Both the position numbers and the translations under genes were made by a program. The notes below the pieces were generated by a model, which was not told where the DNA came from, searched no databases, and worked only from the letters and a program-made list of their open reading frames with translations. This document shows positions 1 through 5,336 of a stretch of DNA of 12,985 nucleotides, piece after piece. The number at the start of each line of letters is the position of its first letter. The first letter of the stretch is position 1. The DNA comes from Clostridiales bacterium UBA3277 (GTDB lineage Bacteria; Bacillota; Clostridia; Oscillospirales; Oscillospiraceae): the NCBI GenBank assembly GCA_002362145.1, contig DETX01000102.1, forward strand, positions 3,649-16,633, written 5' to 3'.

Positions 1-405
1 ATCGACGGCCTGCACCAGAAGGCGAGCAGCAAAACGGTCTATGAGCTCCACGGCTCCGCCATGAGAAACTACTGTACCCGGTGCAGGAAGAGCTACTCCG
101 CCGAATTTGTGCGGGATTGTGACGGCGTTCCCCGGTGCAGCTGCGGCGGCATCGTCAAGCCCGATGTGGTTCTCTACGAGGAGAGCCTGGACCAGCAGAC
201 CATGGAAAAGAGCATTATGGCCATCCGGTCTGCGGATATGCTCATTGTGGCGGGCACCAGCCTGACGGTCTATCCGGCGGCGGGGCTGATCCGCTACTAC
301 CGGGGGCGCCGCCTGGTGCTCATCAACCGGGACGAGACTCCCTGTGACGATCTGGCGGACCTTGTCCTCCACACCAGATTGGGCGACGTGTTTTCTCAGC
401 TTTAA
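1..405 (+). CDS. NAD-dependent protein deacylase, sirtuin (Sir2/CobB) family, C-terminal part
   Basis: Sirtuins remove acyl groups from lysine side chains using NAD+, giving nicotinamide and O-acyl-ADP-ribose, normally in the cytoplasm. The reading frame is open from base 1, so the N-terminal half (the NAD-binding GAGxS region) lies outside the window. 134 residues remain of a family usually near 240. Visible marks: IDGLHQKA at residues 1-8, the catalytic histidine in ELHGS (H17), a zinc ribbon with cysteines C25, C28, C46 and C48, the segment KPDVVLYEE, and the NAD-contacting GTSLTVYPA. The end, LGDVFSQL, is typical and the TAA stop is at 403-405. An ATG at 61 lies after the catalytic histidine and cannot be the true start. 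The SOD-like gene follows 70 bp downstream with no terminator between them, so the two may be cotranscribed. The family is certain; the acyl preference is not known. Confidence 0.95.
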   Translation: MDGLHQKASSKTVYELHGSAMRNYCTRCRKSYSAEFVRDCDGVPRCSCGGIVKPDVVLYEESLDQQTMEKSIMAIRSADMLIVAGTSLTVYPAAGLIRYYRGRRLVLINRDETPCDDLADLVLHTRLGDVFSQL

Positions 406-463
406 AGACGCTGAAAATCGAAAACCCACGGGCACATTTTCCCCCTCCGGCATACAATGGCCC

Positions 464-469
464 GAGGTG
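464..469 (+). promoter_or_regulatory. Ribosome binding site choosing the SOD-family start
   Basis: GAGGTG sits 6 nt before the ATG at 476. It overlaps or crowds the alternative ATG at 470 and lies far downstream of the ATG at 344. It therefore supports 476 as the start, which is also where similarity to Cu/Zn SODs begins. Confidence 0.6.
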
Positions 470-475
470 ATGCAA

Positions 476-904
476 ATGGAGCGGGGGAGACCAAAGGCTC
501 TTGCCTGCGTCCGGGGGGAAGGGACGCTTTGCGGCTGTGTAAAATTCTATGCCATCCCCGGGGGCAGCCTGGTGGTTGCGGAGGTGGCGGGACTGCCGGA
601 GGAAGGCCCGGGGTTCTTTGCCGTGCACATCCATGAGGGGGGGAGCTGCTGCGGAGAGGGCTTTCCCGAAACCGGAGGACACTATGACACGACGGGGGCG
701 GAGCACCCGGGGCACGCAGGAGACCTGCCGCCGCTGATGTCCTGCCATGGCCGGGCGTACCTGGCGGTCAAGACCTGCCGGTTTACGCCGGAGGAGGTGG
801 TGGGCAGAACCGTGGTCATTCACAGCCATCCTGACGATTTTCACACCCAGCCGGCTGGCAATTCCGGCAGAAAAATCGCCTGCGGGGTGATTCGGGCTGT
901 GTAA
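476..904 (+). CDS. Cu/Zn superoxide dismutase-family protein, cytoplasmic form
   Basis: The family converts superoxide to oxygen and hydrogen peroxide at a copper-zinc site. The 142-residue product matches the Cu/Zn SOD fold from its first strand (KALACVRG) to its last (ACGVI). All expected metal ligands are visible: H51, H53, H69 and H116 for copper, and H69, H77, H80 and D83 for zinc, with the second-sphere aspartate D121. The disulfide pair is C58 and C136. Two oddities: the zinc loop between H77 and H80 is about six residues shorter than in the classic enzymes, and the active-site arginine, three residues before the last cysteine, is K133 (with R132 beside it). There are eight cysteines in all. 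No signal peptide is seen, unlike secreted bacterial SodC proteins. The longer frame from ATG 344 overlaps the sirtuin and adds residues unlike the family. Family assignment is firm; dismutase activity is an inference. Confidence 0.9.
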   Translation: MERGRPKALACVRGEGTLCGCVKFYAIPGGSLVVAEVAGLPEEGPGFFAVHIHEGGSCCGEGFPETGGHYDTTGAEHPGHAGDLPPLMSCHGRAYLAVKTCRFTPEEVVGRTVVIHSHPDDFHTQPAGNSGRKIACGVIRAV

Positions 905-927
905 AATGCGCAAATTTGGAAAAAGGA

Positions 928-956
928 TTGACAGCAAAAAAAAACGGTGCTATACT
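928..956 (+). promoter_or_regulatory. Sigma-A promoter of the lysine riboswitch transcript
   Basis: A perfect -35 box TTGACA (928-933) is separated by 17 bp from TATACT (951-956). The -10 is preceded by TG at 948-949, making an extended -10. The expected transcript start near 963 lies just before the aptamer. This is the strongest promoter in the window, so expression is probably limited by the riboswitch rather than by initiation. Confidence 0.9.
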
Positions 957-984
957 CGGCTTATCAAACTTAAAAACGTGGATC

Positions 985-1141
985 GATAGAGGCGCAGCGC
1001 GCATCAGTACCTCCCGAAATTTCGGAACGGGCTTCCGGCGGAGGGAAAGGGCAAGCTGCCGAAGCATTTGAGCCGCCCGGGCGAAAAATGCTGGGCCAGG
1101 GGAGAATATGTCCTGGACTGTCACGAAAGTGGAGCGCTATC
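985..1141 (+). promoter_or_regulatory. Lysine riboswitch (L box) aptamer
   Basis: This RNA binds free L-lysine and normally switches off downstream synthesis or transport genes. The conserved core is present in order: GATAGAGGCGC at 985-995 (5' side of P1), CAGTA, GGAGGGAAAGGG, TGCCGAAG, CTGG, and then the GGACTGTCAC / GTGGAG hairpin and GCGCTATC ending at 1141. GATAG and CTATC close the P1 helix. The length, about 157 nt, is normal. It lies between a strong promoter and an intrinsic terminator, and the only gene downstream is an NhaC-family transporter, so lysine should reduce transporter expression. The aptamer class is certain from these motifs; the OFF-switch direction rests on family knowledge and the terminator. 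Confidence 0.97.
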
Positions 1142-1168
1142 ATTCTGTGGACAGAGCCTTTGCGCCTG

Positions 1169-1210
1169 AACCGTGAATGTTGGACTTACTCCAAGATTCA
1201 CGGTTTTTTT
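1169..1210 (+). terminator. Riboswitch-controlled intrinsic terminator
   Basis: AACCGTGAAT (1169-1178) pairs with ATTCACGGTT (1196-1205). After one G/G mismatch, TTGGA pairs with TCCAA around the loop CTTAC. Seven Ts run from 1204 to 1210. The hairpin lies 27 nt after the aptamer and 19 nt before the transporter start, the expected place for attenuation. The ribosome binding site lies beyond the T-run, so control is by termination rather than by masking translation. Confidence 0.93.
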
Positions 1211-1229
1211 GCGGAAAGGAAGAAAGAAT

Positions 1230-2912
1230 ATGAGAAAACTGATCCCCGTTTTGACCCTGCTTCTGGTCATGATTCTGACCATGGGCGCCCTGATCCCCAC
1301 GGCTGCCGCCGCGGAAATGCCTGAGGAGGAGGCCTTCGCCTACCTGGACGAATACTCCGACAACATGGGCTCCGACCCCTCCTTCACGGAAAACGTATCC
1401 GCCGCCCTGGCCACCGCCCGCCAGAGCATCGCCCCCTACGCTACCTTCTGGTCCCTGCTGCCCCCCATCATCGCCATCGCCCTGGCCCTGATCACCAAGG
1501 AGGTCTACTCCTCCCTGTTCGTGGGAATCCTCTCCGGCGCTCTGCTGTACGCCAACTGGAACCCCTGGACCATGGTCACCACCACCTTTGACACCATGAT
1601 GGGCAAGATCTCCGGGAATGTGGGCATCCTGATTTTCCTGGTCATGCTGGGTATGCTGGTGGCCCTGATCAACAAGGCCGGCGGCTCTGCGGCCTACGGA
1701 CGCTGGGCCAGCAAGAAGATCAAGAGCCGCAGCGGCGCCATCCTCTCCACCTGCGTTCTCGGCGTGCTGATTTTCATCGACGACTATTTTAACTGCCTTA
1801 CCGTCGGCTCTGTCATGCGGCCTGTTACGGATAAGCACAAGGTCTCCCGGGAAAAGCTGGCCTATCTCATCGACGCCACTGCCGCTCCCGTGTGCATCAT
1901 CGCCCCCATCTCCTCCTGGGCCGCCGCCGTATCCAGCGTGGCCCCCGAGGGCCAAGGCCTGAGCCTGTTCATCCGCTCCATCCCCTATAACCTCTACGCC
2001 CTGCTGACCCTCTTTACGGTGGTGTTCATGGCCATCATCGGCCTGGACTACGGCAAAATGCGCCAGGCGGAGCTGGAGGCCCAGAACCTCCAGGCCTCCG
2101 ACAGCGAAGTGGATGTCAACCCCAAGGGCACGGTTCTGGATCTGATCCTGCCCATCGCCGTGCTGATCGTCTCCTGCATCATCACCATGATCTACACCGG
2201 CGGCTTCTTTGACGCTGCCAGCGGCTCCTATCACAATCTGGTGGATGCCTTCGGCAATTCCGACGCCTCCGTGGGCCTGGTCCTGGGCGCGTTCATCACC
2301 ATGGCCTTCACCTTCCTGCTGTACATGATCCGCCGGGTGATCACCTTCACAGAGTTCACCGATTCCTTCGCGGAGGGCTTCCGGGCCATGGTTCCGGCCA
2401 TTCTGATTCTGACCTTCGCCTGGACCCTCTCCGGCATCACAAACCAGCTGGGCGCCAAGGTGTTCGTGGCGGAGAACGTCCGCCAGGCTGCCAGCGGACT
2501 GCAGAACCTGCTGCCCGCCATCGTGTTCCTCATCGGCGTGGGTCTGGCCTTTGCCACCGGCACTTCCTGGGGCACCTTCGGCGTGCTGCTGCCCATTGTC
2601 TGCGCCGTGTTCCCCAGCGGCGAGCTGATGACCATTTCCGTCTCCGCCTGCCTGGCCGGCGCGGTCTGCGGCGACCACTGCTCTCCCATTTCCGATACCA
2701 CCATCATGGCCTCCGCCGGCGCCGAGTGCAACCACATCAGCCACGTCAACACCCAGCTGCCCTACGCCCTGACGGTGGCGGGCGTGTCCTTTGTCGGCTT
2801 TGTGCTGGCGGGCTTTGTCCAGAATGTGTGGATTGTCCTGCCGGTGAGCCTTGCCGCCATGGCCGTGGTGCTGCTTGTTATCAAGAGCGCTCAGAAGAAA
2901 AAGGCCGCCTGA
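1230..2912 (+). CDS. NhaC-family Na+/H+ antiporter-type transporter, probable lysine transporter
   Basis: This is an integral membrane secondary transporter. Family marks in the 560-residue product include FIDDYFNCLTVG (182-193), the stretch around IDATAAPVCIIAPISSW (214-230), GTSWGTFG (444-451) and GDHCSPISDTTIM (481-493), with many hydrophobic segments from residue 73 on. In lysine-regulon comparisons, NhaC-superfamily genes behind L boxes were proposed as lysine transporters and named lysW (recalled, not checked). The riboswitch just upstream makes that the best substrate guess here. Odd: residues 1-28 look like a cleavable signal peptide (hydrophobic core, then TAAAA-E), followed by about 45 mostly acidic polar residues before the first family segment. 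The start at 1230 has AAGGAAG (1216-1222) at 7 nt spacing; the in-frame GTG at 1173 is inside the terminator stem. A strong terminator follows. The family is certain; lysine as substrate and the direction of transport are inference. Confidence 0.93.
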   Translation: MRKLIPVLTLLLVMILTMGALIPTAAAAEMPEEEAFAYLDEYSDNMGSDPSFTENVSAALATARQSIAPYATFWSLLPPIIAIALALITKEVYSSLFVGILSGALLYANWNPWTMVTTTFDTMMGKISGNVGILIFLVMLGMLVALINKAGGSAAYGRWASKKIKSRSGAILSTCVLGVLIFIDDYFNCLTVGSVMRPVTDKHKVSREKLAYLIDATAAPVCIIAPISSWAAAVSSVAPEGQGLSLFIRSIPYNLYALLTLFTVVFMAIIGLDYGKMRQAELEAQNLQASDSEVDVNPKGTVLDLILPIAVLIVSCIITMIYTGGFFDAASGSYHNLVDAFGNSDASVGLVLGAFITMAFTFLLYMIRRVITFTEFTDSFAEGFRAMVPAILILTFAWTLSGITNQLGAKVFVAENVRQAASGLQNLLPAIVFLIGVGLAFATGTSWGTFGVLLPIVCAVFPSGELMTISVSACLAGAVCGDHCSPISDTTIMASAGAECNHISHVNTQLPYALTVAGVSFVGFVLAGFVQNVWIVLPVSLAAMAVVLLVIKSAQKKKAA

Positions 2913-2926
2913 TCTGCCAAATCTGC

Positions 2927-2957
2927 AAAAGAGGGTCCCACTGAGGGACCCTCTTTT
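2927..2957. terminator. Intrinsic terminator after the transporter gene
   Basis: AAAAGAGGGTCCC (2927-2939) and GGGACCCTCTTTT (2945-2957) form a perfect 13-bp stem around ACTGA, 14 nt after the stop codon. The A and T ends let it work in either direction, but only the gene on its left needs it. Confidence 0.93.
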
Positions 2958-3033
2958 CCCATCAAAACAGAGCGCATACCATCGAATGAAAACGAATTTT
3001 ATGGAAAAATGGCGGTCTTGTCTGTTTTGCCAG

Positions 3034-3062
3034 TTGTAAATTATGGGAAGCTGTAGTATAAT
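3034..3062 (+). promoter_or_regulatory. murC: Promoter of murC
   Basis: TTGTAA (3034-3039), a 17-bp spacer and a perfect TATAAT (3057-3062). Transcription would start near 3069, after the first in-frame ATG at 3066, so that ATG cannot be the murC start. A leader of roughly 115 nt results. Confidence 0.75.
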
Positions 3063-3072
3063 AAAATGAACT

Positions 3073-3095
3073 TCGGGCCGAAAACCCGATTTTTT
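3073..3095 (+). other. Small hairpin with T-run in the murC leader
   Basis: TCGGG (3073-3077) pairs with CCCGA (3085-3089), and six Ts follow directly (3090-3095). It begins within a few bases of the predicted transcript start. The five-pair stem is short for a terminator, so pausing or attenuation is only a possibility. Confidence 0.3.
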
Positions 3096-3185
3096 AAGCA
3101 GACCGGTTCCTGCCAGGATTTCTGCGTCGGGAAGAAAGTCTGCTTTTGCATGACACGAAGTTTTTCAGCGGGGGTTATGACCTGT

Positions 3186-4556
3186 ATGTTTAATAGTAAG
3201 AGCAAAAAGATCGCAAAATATCTTCAGCCGGGCCACCATGTCCATCTGGTGGGCATTGGCGGCGTATCCATGCGGCCCCTGGGTCTGGTGCTCAAGGGCA
3301 TGGGTATGACGGTGACCGGCTCCGATATGAGCTCCTCCGTATCCACGGAGGAATTGGAGCAGCACGGCATCCCGGTGGCCATCGGCCATCGGGCGGAGAA
3401 CATCCGGGAGGCGGAGTGCATCATCCGCACCGCCGCCGCCCACAATGACAACCCCGAAATCGCCGCCGCCCGGGCAGCCGGAATCCCCGTCTTTGAGCGG
3501 GCCCAGGCCTGGGGCGAGATCATGAAGTCCTACAAAAACGCCATCTGCATCTCCGGCACCCACGGCAAGACCACCACCACCTCCATGATGACCCACATCC
3601 TGATGGAGGCCAATATGGACCCCACCGTGATGATCGGCGGCTACCTGCCTCTGCTCCACGCGGGGCACCGGGTGGGCCATGGGGACACCATCGTGCTGGA
3701 GAGCTGTGAATACTGCGATTCCTTCCTGAATTTCTTCCCCACCCTGGCGGTGGTGCTGAATGTGGAGGCAGACCATCTGGACTACTTCAAGGACCTGGCG
3801 GATATCCAGAAATCCTTCCACAAGTTCGCGTCCCTGGCTACCTTCGGCGTCATTGCCAACGGCGACGATCCCCATACCGTCCAGGCCATGGAGGGGATTG
3901 AGTACCTTTCCTTCGGCCAGGGGGAGCACAACCGCATCCACCCGGAGAATATGGCCCCGGACTGGCGGCATTTTGATGTGGTCTGCGACGGAGAATTCTA
4001 CTGCCATCTGGATCTGGGAGTCCTGGGCAAGCACAACGCCTTCAACGCCCTGGCCGCGGCGGCCACTTCCTGGATGATGGGCATTCCCGGGGAGGCGGTG
4101 ACCGAGGGCATCCGGGCCTTCCACGGAGCGGGCCGCCGGATGGAATTCAAGGGGCAGTTCCACGGCGTCGACGTCTACGACGACTATGCCCACCACCCCG
4201 ACGAGGTGAGGGCCACCCTGGCGGCGGTGCGCACCATGAACTACAAGCGGATTCTCCTGGCCTTCCAGCCCCATACATACAGCCGTACCCAGGCCCTGTT
4301 TGAGGACTTTGTCCGGGAGCTGGGGGCGGCGGACCAGGTGGTTCTGGCGGAGATCTACGCCGCCCGGGAGAGTAATACCGTGGGTATTTCCTCGGCGGAT
4401 TTGGCGCAGCGGATTCCAGGAGCGGTGTACTGCGAGACCCTTCCCGAGGTGACGGCCTATCTCCGGGAGAACGCCCGGGAGGGGGACGTGATTCTCACCA
4501 TGGGCGCCGGAGACATTTTCCGGGCAGGAGAAGCCCTGCTCAAGGAGCCCTCCTGA
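3186..4556 (+). CDS. murC: UDP-N-acetylmuramate--L-alanine ligase
   Basis: MurC adds L-alanine to UDP-N-acetylmuramic acid with ATP, the first step in building the peptidoglycan stem peptide, in the cytoplasm. The 456-residue product shows the three Mur-ligase domains. The N-terminal nucleotide-sugar fold has HLVGIGGVSM (20-29) and the TGSDMSSS motif. The central ATPase domain has the P-loop GTHGKTTTT (124-132) and VEADHLDYF. The C-terminal domain carries DDYAHHP (332-338), FQPHTYSRT and EIYAARES. Length is normal. The start is uncertain: ATG 3186 begins the usual family N-terminus (FNSKSKKIAKYL), ATG 3177 is possible, and no strong ribosome site decides (GGGGG at 3170-3174). The frame open from 3066 precedes the transcript start. 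It has its own promoter and appears monocistronic, ending at a palindrome-rich gap. Neither ftsW/murG nor other division genes are nearby, but ddl lies 780 bp on. Confidence 0.96.
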   Translation: MFNSKSKKIAKYLQPGHHVHLVGIGGVSMRPLGLVLKGMGMTVTGSDMSSSVSTEELEQHGIPVAIGHRAENIREAECIIRTAAAHNDNPEIAAARAAGIPVFERAQAWGEIMKSYKNAICISGTHGKTTTTSMMTHILMEANMDPTVMIGGYLPLLHAGHRVGHGDTIVLESCEYCDSFLNFFPTLAVVLNVEADHLDYFKDLADIQKSFHKFASLATFGVIANGDDPHTVQAMEGIEYLSFGQGEHNRIHPENMAPDWRHFDVVCDGEFYCHLDLGVLGKHNAFNALAAAATSWMMGIPGEAVTEGIRAFHGAGRRMEFKGQFHGVDVYDDYAHHPDEVRATLAAVRTMNYKRILLAFQPHTYSRTQALFEDFVRELGAADQVVLAEIYAARESNTVGISSADLAQRIPGAVYCETLPEVTAYLRENAREGDVILTMGAGDIFRAGEALLKEPS

Positions 4557-4563
4557 ACATAAA

Positions 4564-4589
4564 AAATGTGCCGGATCACCGGCAAATTT
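4564..4589 (+). terminator. Hairpin after murC, possible terminator (copy A)
   Basis: TGCCGG (4569-4574), loop ATCA, CCGGCA (4579-4584), extended after one mismatch by AAAT/ATTT. It lies 7 nt after the murC stop. The T-run is poor (ATTTC), so termination may be weak. Its core repeats in the perfect hairpin at 4791-4818. Confidence 0.45.
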
Positions 4590-4613
4590 CAACATGTAAA
4601 AAGCCTCGCAGAG

Positions 4614-4785
4614 TTCGCCGCCGCAGCGGCGAATAAAGTCAGATTATTTTTTGCCGCGACATGCGCGTGGCAAAAAATACCTCTCAGGCTGCGTGTGTGC
4701 GAGTTGCGCGCCACAGGCGCGCAAGGAGTGCGCTAAGCAGACTGCCATCTTCCCGTCGGAAAGCCCCAAAGGGGATTTTCGACGG
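4614..4785. repeat. Cluster of four palindromes, candidate dispersed intergenic element
   Basis: Four hairpins follow one another in a gap with no credible gene. (1) 4614-4633: 8 bp, TTCGCCGC / GCGGCGAA, loop CGCA. (2) 4645-4679: 14 bp with one G-T pair, built on TATTTTTTGCC and GGCAAAAAATA. (3) 4704-4724: 9 bp, TTGCGCGCC / GGCGCGCAA, loop ACA. (4) 4753-4785: ten pairs from CCGTCGGAAA, one mismatch, then CCCC/GGGG around AAA. Between 2 and 3 lies CTCTCAGGCTGC. Oscillospiraceae genomes, as I recall, carry many dispersed intergenic elements that start with CTCTCAG and contain CCCC-AAA-GGGG hairpins, so this may be one. It could also be a structured RNA. Function unknown. Confidence 0.6.
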
Positions 4786-4790
4786 CCTGA

Positions 4791-4818
4791 AAAATGTGCC
4801 GGTTCACCGGCACATTTT
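4791..4818 (-). terminator. Terminator of the small acidic gene (hairpin copy B)
   Basis: AAAATGTGCCGG (4791-4802), loop TTCA, CCGGCACATTTT (4807-4818): a perfect 12-bp stem. Read on the minus strand it ends in five Ts and starts 7 nt after the stop of the gene at 4825-5217. It may also stop transcripts coming from murC. Confidence 0.85.
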
Positions 4819-4824
4819 CTTCCG

Positions 4825-5217
4825 TCAATCCTCCAGCACCAGGTGGTCCACACCGGAGGCTTCAAATTCCGACATATAGTCATCCATCCGGCCGACGATC
4901 TCGTCATAGTTGTCGTCGGTGATCTCCGGGTAGTCCATGTCCCGGCGGGATAGCTCCTCGGCCAGGATCTCGTAGAAAACATTGTCCTCGTAGCAGGCGA
5001 TGGCCTCGTGGATGCCGCCCTCGGCATAGGCCCGGGAGGGGACCACGGTGCCTTCCCAGATTTCCGATAGCGCCGGGGACAGGGAAAATATCTTGCTTTC
5101 CAGGTCGTCATACTCCTGGAAGCGGTCCTCGCCCCGGGTGGAATTGAGAACCCAATTTCCGATGTACACCAGATCCAGCAGCAGCCGGAACTCTTTTGGG
5201 GTCAGATCAATCTGCAT
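4825..5217 (-). CDS. Small acidic protein of unknown function
   Basis: I do not recognise this 130-residue protein. It is strongly acidic, mainly in its C-terminal half (runs such as ITDDNYDEIVGRMDDYMSEFE and VLED at the end), with a more hydrophobic N-terminal helix (FRLLLDLVYIGNWVLNS). There is no signal peptide, transmembrane segment or cysteine-rich motif; it has one cysteine. It is probably a soluble, mostly helical cytoplasmic protein. The gene is convincing: AAGGAGGG (5223-5230) lies 5 nt before the ATG, a TGC-TATAAT promoter lies upstream and a perfect terminator follows. It stands alone between murC and ddl, convergent with the first and divergent from the second. That position does not by itself show a wall function. 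Confidence 0.82.
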   Translation of the reverse strand: MQIDLTPKEFRLLLDLVYIGNWVLNSTRGEDRFQEYDDLESKIFSLSPALSEIWEGTVVPSRAYAEGGIHEAIACYEDNVFYEILAEELSRRDMDYPEITDDNYDEIVGRMDDYMSEFEASGVDHLVLED

Positions 5218-5249
5218 GATAACCCTCCTTGCCCAGTTGATTGTATTCC

Positions 5250-5277
5250 ATTATAGCACGCTGATCCGATTTTTCCA
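5250..5277 (-). promoter_or_regulatory. Promoter of the small acidic gene
   Basis: On the minus strand, TATAAT (5255 to 5250) is preceded by TGC, an extended -10. The -35 is weak: TGGAAA (5277 to 5272) at 16 bp, as an extended -10 permits. Transcription would begin near 5243, about 25 nt before the start codon. No equally good promoter is seen for ddl in the other direction; TTTCCA (5272-5277) with TATGAA (5296-5301) is a weak candidate. Confidence 0.7.
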
Positions 5278-5336
5278 GATGAAAAATGTAAAACTTATGA
5301 AACCATTCGAAAATTTCCAGACAATGAGGCGATGAC

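Noticed and set aside
344..475. Longer start (ATG 344) for the SOD-family gene
   Set aside because: It overlaps the sirtuin end and adds 44 residues unlike the family. GAGGTG at 464-469 fits the ATG at 476.
1173..1229. GTG 1173 as start of the transporter
   Set aside because: It lies inside the terminator stem; ATG 1230 has a good ribosome site and begins a hydrophobic N-terminus.
1140..2744. Long open frame (534 codons) on the minus strand opposite the NhaC-family gene
   Set aside because: Its product is Gly/His/Asp/Gln-rich low complexity with no fold signal, as expected opposite a GC-rich coding strand with strong third-position bias. The plus-strand gene is certain.
3066..3185. ATG 3066 as start of murC
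   Set aside because: It precedes the predicted transcript start, and the added 40 residues are Cys/Phe-rich and unlike MurC.
3165..4595. 476-codon minus-strand frame opposite murC
   Set aside because: Low-complexity His/Gly/Val-rich product, no ribosome site, and murC is certain on the other strand.
4651..4953. Plus-strand 100-codon frame running through the palindrome cluster
   Set aside because: It crosses hairpins and the terminator and overlaps the well-supported acidic gene on the other strand, with no ribosome site.
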